Assembly (NCBI GenBank): GCA_964501335.1
Contig: CAZCTC010000027.1
Coordinates: 29,400 to 93,399 of the forward strand
DNA: 64,000 nt
Direction: 5' to 3'
Source of the DNA: CAZCTC01 sp964501335
GTDB taxonomy: Bacteria > Chloroflexota > Anaerolineae > B4-G1 > SLSP01
The position numbers and the translations under genes were made by a program. Below the pieces are notes generated by a model that had not been told where the DNA came from, made no database searches, and saw only the letters and a list, made by a program, of their open reading frames with translations. Numbering within the stretch: the first letter of the stretch is position 1; each line of letters begins with the position of its first letter. Shown in pieces: positions 46,863 through 55,666 of the stretch.

Positions 46863-48056
46863 ATGCACATGGTGAAACGGCGAAGCTTGAACGGACTATG
46901 GCTGATGGTTGTTTTGTTTGCGGCCGGCTGCACTGCTGCAATCGATCTGCCGACGACGACGCCTCAAGGGGGAGCCGGGGCTACCGCGACGCCGACGGTG
47001 TTGGCTTCTGGAGATCAGGTTGTGGCGGAAGCGGTGGTCGAGCCGGCGTTATGGGCTCCGCTCAGTTTTACTACTTCGGGAGTGGTCAAAGAAATTCTGG
47101 TGCATGAGGGCGATGTCGTCAAGAAGGGCCAGGTGTTGGTCCGATTGGACGATACCGATGCGCAGCTGGCGGTGAAGAAAGCGGAAGCGGTGCTGGCGGC
47201 GGCGGAAGCCCGACTGGCCAAGTTGAAGGCGGGGGCGCGGCCGGAAGAAATCGCTGTGGCGCGGGCGCAATTGGATGCGGCGCGGGCCGAGCTTTCTCAG
47301 GCGACGGCGCGCCGGGATCAGGTTTACGGGGGCGGCGCGAAAGCGGATGTGGCCCAGGCTCAGGCTGAGGTCGAGCAGGCGCGGGCAACCGAATGGGCGG
47401 CGCGCGATCTCTACAACCGGGAAGGCTGGCAGATGGGCGATGCGGCGACGACGCAGTTGCGGGCGGCGGAAGCGGCGCTGGCGGCGGCGGAAGCGCGGCT
47501 GGTGCAGGCGGAAGCCGGCGGCACGGCGCAGCAGAGTGAGGCCAAGGCGAGTGTCTGGGCGGCTTCGTCACAGCAGAAGGTGGCTCAGGCGCAGCTCGAT
47601 CTGCAACTGGCCGGGGCTTCGGCCAGTGAGATCGCGGTTTCCGAAGCTGAAGTGGAAAGTGCCCGGGTCGATCTGGAGGTGGCGAAGGCGGCGCTGACGC
47701 GGTATGAGATCGAGGCCCCCTTTGACGGGGTCGTGACCACGATCAATGTCAAAGTGGGCAGTCGGGTGGTTCCCGATGGCCGGGTCTGTGCCGTGGCGAC
47801 CGTGGATAATCTCCAGGTCCGCACGACCGATCTGACCGAACTGTCGGTGGGCCGATTGGCGATCGGGCATCCGGTCGAAATTCGGGTGGATGCGTTCCCG
47901 GAACTGGTCCTGAAGGGGAAGATCTTCTGGATCGGATTGGAGTCCGAATCGCGTCAGGGGGATGTCACTTATCCGGTGACGGTGGTGTTGGATGAGAAGG
48001 CCCCGGCCGGGTTGCGGTGGGGTATGACCTCGATGGTTACCATTCAGATTCCCTAA
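46863..48056 (+). CDS. HlyD/RND-type membrane fusion protein, lipoprotein
   Basis: 397 aa. Signal peptide with lipobox (LMVVLFAAGC, Cys about 22), so lipid-anchored outside the membrane. Biotinyl-lipoyl-like half motifs (GVVKEILVHEGDVVKKGQVLVRLDDT and IEAPFDGVVTTINVKVGSRV) flank a long alanine/glutamate-rich coiled coil (about 85-280) with repeated A-A-E-A-x-L segments. Typical adaptor of tripartite exporters. It starts 12 bases after mbtH and is followed by an ABC ATPase and two ABC-2 permeases, which it presumably joins. Confidence 0.92.
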   Translation: MHMVKRRSLNGLWLMVVLFAAGCTAAIDLPTTTPQGGAGATATPTVLASGDQVVAEAVVEPALWAPLSFTTSGVVKEILVHEGDVVKKGQVLVRLDDTDAQLAVKKAEAVLAAAEARLAKLKAGARPEEIAVARAQLDAARAELSQATARRDQVYGGGAKADVAQAQAEVEQARATEWAARDLYNREGWQMGDAATTQLRAAEAALAAAEARLVQAEAGGTAQQSEAKASVWAASSQQKVAQAQLDLQLAGASASEIAVSEAEVESARVDLEVAKAALTRYEIEAPFDGVVTTINVKVGSRVVPDGRVCAVATVDNLQVRTTDLTELSVGRLAIGHPVEIRVDAFPELVLKGKIFWIGLESESRQGDVTYPVTVVLDEKAPAGLRWGMTSMVTIQIP

Positions 48057-48077
48057 GCGCTGGGGCGCAACATACTC

Positions 48078-49025
48078 ATGGCATTGGTTGAAGTCAAAGA
48101 TCTGGTAAAGCGTTATGCGCCTGGGGGCGCCAATGCGGTGGATCATCTGACGTTCGAGATCCAGCAGGGTGAAATTTTCAGCCTGCTGGGTCCGAACGGG
48201 GCCGGCAAGACGACCGCGATCTCGATGCTCAGCACCCTGTTGCCGCCGACCGAGGGCGATGCTGTGATTAACGGTTATTCCGTGCGGCGAAATCCGATGG
48301 CGGTACGGCGCAGCATCGGGGTGGTGCCGCAGGATCTGGCTCTCTACGGGGATCTCAGCGCGCTGGAGAATTTGCGGTTCTGGGGGGAGATGCGCGGGCT
48401 GGGCGGCGCCACTCTCAAGCGGGAAATCGATGAGAAGCTGGCGTTGATGGAGTTGACCGACCGGGCGAGTGATCGGGTGCAGACTTTTTCCGGGGGAATG
48501 AAGCGCCGGCTGAATCTGGCGGTAGGGTTGCTGGGCAATCCGCCGCTGGTGATGCTGGATGAACCGACCGTGGCGATCGATCCGCAGAGCCGGCGGTATA
48601 TCCTGGATTGGGTCAAGAAGATGAATACGCAGGGCCTGACGGTGCTGTATACCACGCATTATATGGAAGAGGCGGAAGAGTTGAGCCGGCGGATCGGGAT
48701 TATCGACCATGGAAAGTTGATTGCCCTGGGGACGCTGGAGGAGTTGGTGCAGCAGATCGGCAGCCTGGAACGGTTGATGGTCAAGATTGCCCAGGAAGAG
48801 AAAGTGGCTCCGTTGGCGGAGGCGCTGCGCGCTGTAGACGGGGGCTGGCAGATTGCGGTTCACGAAGATCAGCTGGTATTGAATGTTCCTTCGGCGGAAA
48901 TAGCTTTAGGGCAGGTGTTGAAGCTGGCAGGTGATTTGGGAGCCGGGGTTCGTACGGTTGAGATTCGCGAGCCGGATCTGGAGACCGTTTTCTTGAGCCT
49001 TACCGGTCGGGCGCTGCGCGATTGA
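48078..49025 (+). CDS. ABC-2 type transporter ATP-binding protein (DrrA-like)
   Basis: 315 aa. Walker A GPNGAGKTTAISML, signature FSGGMKRRLNLAVGLL, Walker B PLVMLDEPTVAIDPQ, H-loop VLYTTHYMEEAEEL, and a C-terminal regulatory domain of the drug-resistance (DrrA/CcmA) type. It powers the two ABC-2 permeases downstream, whose substrate is likely the cluster's product or another hydrophobic compound. The ribosome site before ATG 48078 is weak. Confidence 0.93.
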   Translation: MALVEVKDLVKRYAPGGANAVDHLTFEIQQGEIFSLLGPNGAGKTTAISMLSTLLPPTEGDAVINGYSVRRNPMAVRRSIGVVPQDLALYGDLSALENLRFWGEMRGLGGATLKREIDEKLALMELTDRASDRVQTFSGGMKRRLNLAVGLLGNPPLVMLDEPTVAIDPQSRRYILDWVKKMNTQGLTVLYTTHYMEEAEELSRRIGIIDHGKLIALGTLEELVQQIGSLERLMVKIAQEEKVAPLAEALRAVDGGWQIAVHEDQLVLNVPSAEIALGQVLKLAGDLGAGVRTVEIREPDLETVFLSLTGRALRD

Positions 49026-49031
49026 GGGCGT

Positions 49032-50261
49032 ATGGATTCCTTGTATAAACTGTTGGTCCTGGCGCTAAAAGAAGTCCGGGTAACTTTCCGGGATTCCGGG
49101 GCGTTGCTGTTGATGTTGGTGGCGCCTTTTGTTCTTACGCTGGCGGTGGTGGGGGCTTTTGGCACCGGGGGCGATGTGCAGATGGCGGCCGTGCCCGTGT
49201 TGCTTTATAACCAGGATTCGCAGGGGATGGGAAATGCTCTGGTTGAGACTTTTCAATCCCCGGAGCTGGCGTCGCTGGTGGTGCCGCAGGTGATTACCGA
49301 CAGCGCGGCGGGGCGGCTGGCCGTGCAAAAAGAGACGGCGGCGGCGCTGGTTTCGGTCCCGCCGACGTTAACGCAACAGCTCATGGCTTCAAATCCGGGG
49401 GGGACGGTGCCGATGACGGTGGAGATCTATTCCGATCCTTTGCGATCGATCGGTACGTTGGTGGTGAGTTCCATTGCCAGCCAGTTTTTGGATCGGGCCT
49501 CGATGGCTTCCGGAGGAACCCGGATTTTGTTGGGTGAGCTGGTGAAACGGGGCGTGGCCAAAGGAGGTGCGGAAGAGGCGGCGACTCTGGGTGCGGAGCT
49601 GCAGGCCGGACTGGCGATCTCTTCCGATACCCTCATCGGGGTGGAGGTCCGTTCTACAACCGGGCGGGAATTTAACTGGTTGAACTATTTTGCTCCCAGT
49701 CTGGCGATCTTATTTTTGATGTTTGCGGCGACAGGGGGCGGGCGAACGTTGATTGCCGAGAAGCAGGAGGGCACGTTGCCCCGGTTGCTGGTCTCGCCGA
49801 CGCCGGCCTGGGTGATTTTGATGGGCAAGATGACCGGGTCGGTTTTTACCGGATTGTTTCAGGTGAGCGCATTGTGGATTGCGACCGGGGTTGTGGGGGC
49901 TTATTGGGGACCTGTGGCTCTGGTGATCCCTTGTGTAGTTTTGTTGGTCGTTTGTGCGACGGGACTGGGGGCTTTAATTGCTTCGTGGGCCCGGACGACT
50001 ACGGATGCGAATATGATCAGCGCGGTAGTGGTGTTGCTTTCTTCGGCGCTGGCGGGAAATTTCTATCCTCGTAGTACTTTGCCGCAGTGGATCCAGTGGG
50101 CGAGTCTGATCTCGCCGAACGGCTGGGGGCTGGAACTTTTTACGCGTTTGCAGGGCGGAGCCGGATGGTTGGAAATTGCGCCTTTATTGGGCGGGTTGCT
50201 GGTTTTGACCGTAATTTATTACGGGATCGCGATCTGGGGTTTTCGCCGGCAATTTGTTTGA
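49032..50261 (+). CDS. ABC-2 type permease, first subunit
   Basis: 409 aa with an N-terminal anchor helix (LLLMLVAPFVLTLAVVGAF), an extracytoplasmic stretch of about 180 residues, and six C-terminal helices beginning LAILFLMFAATGGGRTLIAEKQEG, the linker motif G-R-x-L-I-x-E-x-x-x-G-T of ABC-2 exporters (DrrB/YhfE type). Six bases after the ATPase gene. Together with the next permease it would form the heterodimeric channel. Confidence 0.9.
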   Translation: MDSLYKLLVLALKEVRVTFRDSGALLLMLVAPFVLTLAVVGAFGTGGDVQMAAVPVLLYNQDSQGMGNALVETFQSPELASLVVPQVITDSAAGRLAVQKETAAALVSVPPTLTQQLMASNPGGTVPMTVEIYSDPLRSIGTLVVSSIASQFLDRASMASGGTRILLGELVKRGVAKGGAEEAATLGAELQAGLAISSDTLIGVEVRSTTGREFNWLNYFAPSLAILFLMFAATGGGRTLIAEKQEGTLPRLLVSPTPAWVILMGKMTGSVFTGLFQVSALWIATGVVGAYWGPVALVIPCVVLLVVCATGLGALIASWARTTTDANMISAVVVLLSSALAGNFYPRSTLPQWIQWASLISPNGWGLELFTRLQGGAGWLEIAPLLGGLLVLTVIYYGIAIWGFRRQFV

Positions 50262-50266
50262 TCCAT

Positions 50267-50340
50267 GTAGGGCGCTCACCCAGGGGCGCCCCTGTATCGC
50301 AGGGCCTTGGGTAGGGGCGGCCTGCTGTGGTCGCCCTTGA
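50267..50340. repeat. Dispersed 'gtaggggcg' intergenic repeat
   Basis: Two G/C-rich palindromic units (gggcgctcacccaggggcgcccctg, then gtaggggcggcctgctgtggtcgccc) fill most of the 101-bp gap between the two permease genes. A related copy lies at 61592-61673. Similar sequences are scattered in many environmental bacterial genomes. Confidence 0.6.
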
Positions 50341-50362
50341 TTTCTTGTTTTTGGAGAAAACT

Positions 50363-51565
50363 ATGCTGCGTCTTTGGCCGATCGTTCGGGCGGATTTTAT
50401 GCGGGAGTTCGGGACCCCTTCGGCTCTGTTTATCTTCTTGATTTTGCCGTTGATTTTTACCGCCACGCTGGCGGGGCAGTTAGGTTCGGGTGAGGGGAAT
50501 ACGACGACACCGACGAATGCTTCGATTGCCATTGATGTGGTCCAGCAGGATACCGGGCCGTTGGGGCCGGCGTTGGTGAAAGCGATGGAGGCCAATAATC
50601 TGGCCCCGAAAATGGTGACGGCGTTGGCGGGCGACAGTCTGGGCGTGATTATTCCGGCCGATTTTTCGGCGCGATTGCTGGCCGGGGAGCCGGTTTCTTT
50701 GACTTTGCAGGTGAAGGGAACGGACAGCCGGACGCCGTCGATTCGTCAGGCGGTGGGAGCGGCACGGGAACGGCTGTGGCTGGTGGTTCAGACGGTCCGT
50801 ACCGGGGCGGCGGCGGCGGAAAAGCGGGGGGCATTTGCCGATGAGGCGGCCCGTGAGGCTTTTATCCAGGATTTTATGGTGCAGGTAATCGATCTGGGGC
50901 AGACGCCAGCGGCTCAGGCCGAGATTGTATGGGCCGGTTCAGAAGGGTCTGTATTACGCAACCATGTTACCGACAGCGAGCAGGCTTCGGCGGGGCAACT
51001 GGTGACCTGGGTGCAGGTGACGTTGCTGGGGACTTCGGCGATTCTGATCAATGAGCAGTTGAGCGGGACGCTGCGCCGTTTGATGATCATGCCGGTGCCG
51101 GGAACTGTGATTTTGGGCGGTAAGGTGCTGGCGCGGTTCCTGTTGGGGCTCGGCCAGATGGCCATGCTGGTGCTGGGGGGCGCCTTGTTGTTCAATGTGG
51201 GCTGGAGCAATAACCCTCCGGCCGTGGCGCTGGTTTCGGTGGCCTTTGCGGCGGCGATTTCGGGGTTGGGGTTGTTGCTGGCGACCATTGTCAAGACGCC
51301 GATTCAGGCCGGCACGGCGAACACGGGGATTGCGATGGCGATGGCGGCGTTAGGTGGGGGGTGGTGGCCGATGGAGATTACGCCGCCGCTTTATCAGCAG
51401 GTGGTGCAGATCCTGCCGACGACCTGGGCCATGCGGGCTTATACCCGGATTTTGTTGCATGGGGCCGGGATTGCCGAACTGCAGACGGAAATCCTGGTGT
51501 TGTTTGGGTTTGCGGTGTTTTTCTTTGGGTTGGGGTTGATCAGGTTCCGGAAGTTTCGGGTTTAA
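50363..51565 (+). CDS. ABC-2 type permease, second subunit
   Basis: 400 aa from ATG 50363 (GGAG eight bases upstream); the frame is open to a GTG at 50327, which lies in a repeat and is unlikely. Same architecture as the preceding gene: N-terminal helix LFIFLILPLIFTATLAG, external domain of about 190 residues, six helices containing INEQLSGTLRRLMIMPV, the coupling motif. Probable partner of the permease at 49032 and end of the export operon. Confidence 0.9.
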   Translation: MLRLWPIVRADFMREFGTPSALFIFLILPLIFTATLAGQLGSGEGNTTTPTNASIAIDVVQQDTGPLGPALVKAMEANNLAPKMVTALAGDSLGVIIPADFSARLLAGEPVSLTLQVKGTDSRTPSIRQAVGAARERLWLVVQTVRTGAAAAEKRGAFADEAAREAFIQDFMVQVIDLGQTPAAQAEIVWAGSEGSVLRNHVTDSEQASAGQLVTWVQVTLLGTSAILINEQLSGTLRRLMIMPVPGTVILGGKVLARFLLGLGQMAMLVLGGALLFNVGWSNNPPAVALVSVAFAAAISGLGLLLATIVKTPIQAGTANTGIAMAMAALGGGWWPMEITPPLYQQVVQILPTTWAMRAYTRILLHGAGIAELQTEILVLFGFAVFFFGLGLIRFRKFRV

Positions 51566-51965
51566 GAAGTGGGGTGTTTGTTTTCGTCCCGTAGTTGATA
51601 TTCCTTTGGCAGGATACGACGCGCGGTGCGAAGCAGGGAGAAAAATTTTTATCCATTTTTCGGCGGCTTCAGGGTAAGACCATAGTTAATTGTGGGCGAA
51701 TTTTTCTCGAAAAAAGCGTGTCCAAAATGTTTTTTCCCCTCATATCCCCCCTGTCCCCCTTCTCCCCCCGCAAGCGGGGGAAGAAGGGGGGGGAAAACTG
51801 CATTTTGTGGCCCGCCGCGGTCGCGGCGGGCCACAAAATGCTCAATTATTCCCCCTTTTCCCTCGGGGGAAAGGGGGGCGGGGGGGATAGGGGGAAATTA
51901 AAAGGCGCCTTTTGGCAATTTTATTTGGCGGCCATAGTGATGCGCGGGATGGGGGAATGTGGATA
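51566..51965. repeat. 400-bp intergenic region of nested palindromes
   Basis: Contains a truncated reverse copy of the TCTG element (flank 'gatacgacgcgcggtgcgaagcaggg', half-stem 51654-51672), then C-rich and G-rich blocks (51735-51800 and 51845-51895) that pair imperfectly with each other and within themselves. The perfect 19-bp palindrome 51800-51841 sits at their centre. The open frames drawn here are proline/glycine-rich by-products of the palindromes; I see no gene. Confidence 0.65.
51800..51841. repeat. Perfect 19-bp inverted repeat
   Basis: GCATTTTGTGGCCCGCCGC (51800-51818) and its exact complement (51823-51841) enclose GGTC. It could be a strong terminator-like stem between the export operon and the histidine kinase gene. 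It has no TCTG loop. Confidence 0.7.
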
Positions 51966-54900
51966 ATGAAGTGGGGTGTACGGTTACAGTGGAAGCGGCG
52001 TGATTTCTGGCTTGCCGGGGCGGGCATTATCCTTTATGCCGGCCTTTCTTATTTGACCAATGTTTTTCCGCTGGCCAGTCCGGCTGTGGTCCGAATTGGT
52101 TCGGGGGCCGTTCAGCTTTCGGTTCGCCCGGGGGTGGTGATTCCGATCTTTTTCGGTTTTGCTTTTGGTCCCTGGGTTGGATTTCTGACCGGGATGGGCG
52201 GCAATTTTCTCGGGGATCTCTTTTCGGGTTATTTGATCTATCCCCCGGTGCCGGCGACCGGGCGGTTGTGGTACGATCTTACCCAGGGTTATTTGCTCAA
52301 CTGGCAGATCGGTAATGGGTTGATGGGGTTGATTCCGGGACTGGCCGGACTCTTTTATCGACGTTATCAAAAGCCCGTAGATTATCTGCGGGCCCTTTTT
52401 TTTACCGCGTTGGGGATTTCGGTGGGGATGGCTTTTGCCGCTTTGAGCGATATGTTGCTGGATGGGGGGAGTTGGACCACGACGCGACAGGTATTGATCA
52501 CGGTCGTTTTGGGCAATCTGGCCAATGCGGTGATTTTGATTCCGGTGTTGCTTTTCAACTATGCCCATCTTGATTTGAGGTCGCGGGGCTGGCTGCGTTC
52601 GGTCTTGATGCGGCGGCTGTTTTTGACGATTTTGATCTCTTCGGCGGTGCCGGTGGCCTTGTTGGGCTATTTTATTGTGCAGCAGATGATGGTGAGCGGC
52701 TCTGATCCTGCCGGGGTGACGATTCGTTTGCTTTTTACCATTGTTTTGACTCTTCTTTTCACGATTGCCAATGCCGGGTTGCTGGCACAGAGCCTGCTGC
52801 GGTCTCTCTGGCGGCTGACGGAGGCCGTGCAGTTGATGCAGGCCGGCCAGTTGAGCCGGGAGCAGGCGGCGGGGCTGGAAGCTGATCAATCCATCGACGA
52901 GGTGGGGCAGCTGGCGCGCGGTTTTGGGCGTATGGCGCAGGAAGTGCGTTCCTATCAGGAACATCTGGAAGAGCTGGTGGAGGCGCGGACGCAGGAGTTG
53001 GCGATGGCGACGCGGGAGGCTCAGGAGGCCCGGGTGGTGGCGGAGGCGGCGACGCAGGCCAAGAGCGAGTTCCTGGCCAATATGAGCCACGAGATCCGGA
53101 CGCCGATGAATGCCATTATCGGGATGGCGGCGGTTTTAGAAGATACCCCTTTGTTGCAGCAGCAGCGCGACTTTGTGGCGACGATTCGCACCAGCGGAAA
53201 TGCTTTGCTGACCATCATCAACGATATTCTGGATTTTTCCAAGATTGAGGCCGGCCGGCTGGAACTGGAGAGCCTTTCTTTTGATTTGCGGGGGTGCACT
53301 GAATCGGCGCTCGAGCTGGCGGCGGTGCGGGCGGCGGAGAAGGGGTTGGATCTGGCGGTGCGTTTTTCTCCCGATTTGCCGGTGGCGGTGATGGGCGATC
53401 CTACCCGCTTGCGCCAGATCCTGTTGAATTTATTGAGCAATGCGGTGAAGTTTACCGAACAGGGAGAGGTGACGCTGGAGGTTCAGCCCGGCGTTGAAGA
53501 TGAGATCTGTTTTGCGGTGCGGGATACCGGCATCGGCATCCCGGTGGAGCGGATGGACCGCCTTTTTCGTTCGTTCAGCCAGCTCGATGCTTCGACGACC
53601 CGTCGTTACGGCGGAACGGGGTTGGGGCTGGCGATCAGCCAGCGGCTGTGTGAGTTGATGGGCGGGCGGATCTGGGCTGAGAGCGTTGTGGGAGAAGGTT
53701 CGACCTTCCATTTTTCAATTCGGGCCAGACCGGCGAGCGTTTCCCTTCCGGCCTATCTGTCGCTGACCCCTCAGGCCCCTCTGGCCGATCGCAGGGTGTT
53801 GGCGGTACTGGGAGCCAAAACGCGCAATCGGCTCCTGGCGGCTCAGTTGACGGCCTGGGGGATGGATGTGACGCCGGCAACTGCGGAGGAGGCTCCGTCC
53901 CGAAGTCAAACCGACGGATCGTTTGATTGTATTCTGGTGGATCAGGAATTTTCAGCCGGGGGAACGTCGGCATTGGTCCGGGCGCTGCGCAAATCCAATC
54001 GGAAGGTGCCGGTGGTTTTGCTCAGCTCGCTGGTGACCCATCAGGAACGCGGGTTGGTGGATCTCTGTGCGGCCGTCCTTACCTGGCCCTTTAAAACCAG
54101 CTCGATCTATCAAATCCTGGGCGATGTGGTTTTGGGGCGGGCTGGAATTGTTCCCGAACCTCAGTCAGGAAGTACATCCGGGGCTACTGATTTCGATCGG
54201 GAGATGGGAGGGCGTATGCCGTTGAAGTTGCTGGTGGTGGAAGACAATGTCGTCAATCAGAAGGTGATGGTGTTGATGTTGGAGCATCTCGGTTATGAGG
54301 CTGCGGTTGCCGACAGTGGGGTGACGGCGCTTTCGATGATTTCCGATCAGTCTTATGATTTGGTCTTTATGGATGTGCAGATGCCGGAGCTGGATGGGTT
54401 GGAGACGACCCGACGAATCCGGGCTGAGTTTCCGGAAGAGCGCCAGCCGCGGATTGTAGCGATGACGGCCAATGCTCAGGCTGAAGATCGGGAGGCCTGT
54501 TTGCTGGCCGGGATGGATGATTATCTCAGCAAGCCGATTCAGGTGGATGCGTTGGTGGGGGTGCTGGAGCGTTCGGGGGAGGCTTCTGTATCGACGGCGG
54601 CTCTGAGCGGTGAAGATTCATTGTTGTCGGTGTTGAATCCGGCGGCGGTCCGGGAATTGCAGAAGAGCCTGGGACGGCGGGGCGGCGAGAAGGTCCAGGA
54701 ATTAATCGACAGCTTTTACGAAAGTTGCGATCGGTTATTGAAGGAAGCTCGTCGTTCTCTGCTGGCCGGTCAGATGGAGGAATTGGAGCGGGCCGCCCAT
54801 ACTTTAAAATCGACCAGTGCGACGATGGGGGCGCTGATACTTTCGGCGCTGGCCCGGGATCTGGAGGCGCTGGTTCGTGCCGGGGAGCTGGGGGATGCGC

Positions 54901-54977
54901 TGGAGCGCATCGAGCAGATGGAGACGGCTTATTGCGAGGCTCAGCGGGCGCTGGAAGAACTGCGGACAGAACTCTAG
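51966..54977 (+). CDS. Hybrid sensor histidine kinase with ECF-S-like membrane sensor domain, two receivers and HPt
   Basis: 1003 aa from ATG 51966 (ATG 51957 is the alternative). The first 210 or so residues form about seven helices of which VIPIFFGFAFGPWVGFLTG resembles the S-components of ECF vitamin transporters, an unusual sensor. Then two more helices, a HAMP-like linker, HisKA with MSHEIRTPMNAI (His375), an ATPase domain (NLLSNAVKFTEQG, DTGIGIP, GGTGLGLAIS), a receiver-like domain without the full acidic pocket (about 600-720), a good receiver (VVEDNVVNQK, Asp803 in MDVQMPELDG) and an HPt domain (AAHTLKSTSATMGA, His945). A phosphorelay protein; its partner regulator is not in the window. 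It may sense a vitamin-like or hydrophobic molecule and control the cluster, but no link is shown. Confidence 0.88.
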   Translation: MKWGVRLQWKRRDFWLAGAGIILYAGLSYLTNVFPLASPAVVRIGSGAVQLSVRPGVVIPIFFGFAFGPWVGFLTGMGGNFLGDLFSGYLIYPPVPATGRLWYDLTQGYLLNWQIGNGLMGLIPGLAGLFYRRYQKPVDYLRALFFTALGISVGMAFAALSDMLLDGGSWTTTRQVLITVVLGNLANAVILIPVLLFNYAHLDLRSRGWLRSVLMRRLFLTILISSAVPVALLGYFIVQQMMVSGSDPAGVTIRLLFTIVLTLLFTIANAGLLAQSLLRSLWRLTEAVQLMQAGQLSREQAAGLEADQSIDEVGQLARGFGRMAQEVRSYQEHLEELVEARTQELAMATREAQEARVVAEAATQAKSEFLANMSHEIRTPMNAIIGMAAVLEDTPLLQQQRDFVATIRTSGNALLTIINDILDFSKIEAGRLELESLSFDLRGCTESALELAAVRAAEKGLDLAVRFSPDLPVAVMGDPTRLRQILLNLLSNAVKFTEQGEVTLEVQPGVEDEICFAVRDTGIGIPVERMDRLFRSFSQLDASTTRRYGGTGLGLAISQRLCELMGGRIWAESVVGEGSTFHFSIRARPASVSLPAYLSLTPQAPLADRRVLAVLGAKTRNRLLAAQLTAWGMDVTPATAEEAPSRSQTDGSFDCILVDQEFSAGGTSALVRALRKSNRKVPVVLLSSLVTHQERGLVDLCAAVLTWPFKTSSIYQILGDVVLGRAGIVPEPQSGSTSGATDFDREMGGRMPLKLLVVEDNVVNQKVMVLMLEHLGYEAAVADSGVTALSMISDQSYDLVFMDVQMPELDGLETTRRIRAEFPEERQPRIVAMTANAQAEDREACLLAGMDDYLSKPIQVDALVGVLERSGEASVSTAALSGEDSLLSVLNPAAVRELQKSLGRRGGEKVQELIDSFYESCDRLLKEARRSLLAGQMEELERAAHTLKSTSATMGALILSALARDLEALVRAGELGDALERIEQMETAYCEAQRALEELRTEL

Positions 54978-55666
54978 CGGAAGTAGACAGTAGACAGCCT
55001 GCGCCGCCGGGGTGGCTCTGGAAAAGGCTATGTTTTGGTGCGCATTCTGATGCGCACGAAATCATTAACAAACAAATTCTCTCTTCCTATCCGGCGCGTC
55101 GTATCTGACCGGGAAAAGATCATTTGCGGGATGTTACAAGGCCGGAGCCATATCAGCGTGCCCTATTTTCAGGACAGAACGCCATGCAGGGGGCGGCACC
55201 CCGAAGGATGAAAATGGTTTTCAGGCGCTGCCTGTTGGCCCTCATCCTCCCCCCGGCCCCCTCCTCGCGAAGCACCCCAACGAACACGCGGGAACGGGGA
55301 TCTGGTTCCTGAATGTTGATTGCTCTGTGGGGGAAGGAGGGGGGAGAGAACGTCACCGGGGCGGCTCTGGAAAAGGGACATGTTTTGGTGCGCATTCTGA
55401 TGCGCACCAAAACATCAACAAAAAACTCTCTTTCCCGATCCCGCGCGTCGTTTTTTTCCTGGAAAGCACCTGTTGCGGGACGTTACAAGGCCGGGGCCAT
55501 GCCATAAAGGGCTATTTTCAGGACAGGACAGAATAAACTATGGATCAATTGCCGTATGGGAATGATACGGGCGAATTGGAATGTTTTAAGAATCGGATAT
55601 AATGGAAGGTGGCCCTGAAAAGCCTATTAAGAAGGTAGTTCGGAAATCTGATGGAGGGGGAGATCG
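54978..55666. repeat. 689-bp intergenic region with two TCTG-loop elements
   Basis: Two long copies of the repeat family follow each other in forward orientation. First: 'agtagacagtagacag' lead, hairpin 55029-55045/55050-55066, flank and 'caccccgaaggatgaaaat' tail to about 55215. Second: about 55350-55540, perfect 16-bp hairpin 55380-55395/55400-55415. A C-rich/G-rich imperfect inverted repeat (about 55235-55350) lies between them. A promoter stands at 55576-55603 before the TPR gene. No coding sequence is evident. Confidence 0.65.
55576..55603 (+). promoter_or_regulatory. Probable sigma70-type promoter for the TPR gene
   Basis: TTGGAA (55576-55581), 16 bp, TATAAT (55598-55603), the same spacing as the cluster promoter. 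About 60 bp upstream of ATG 55667. Confidence 0.55.

Noticed and set aside
51595..51966. Open frames of 60-120 codons between the permease and the histidine kinase
   Set aside because: They translate palindromic C-rich/G-rich repeats; several frames on both strands are open for the same reason.
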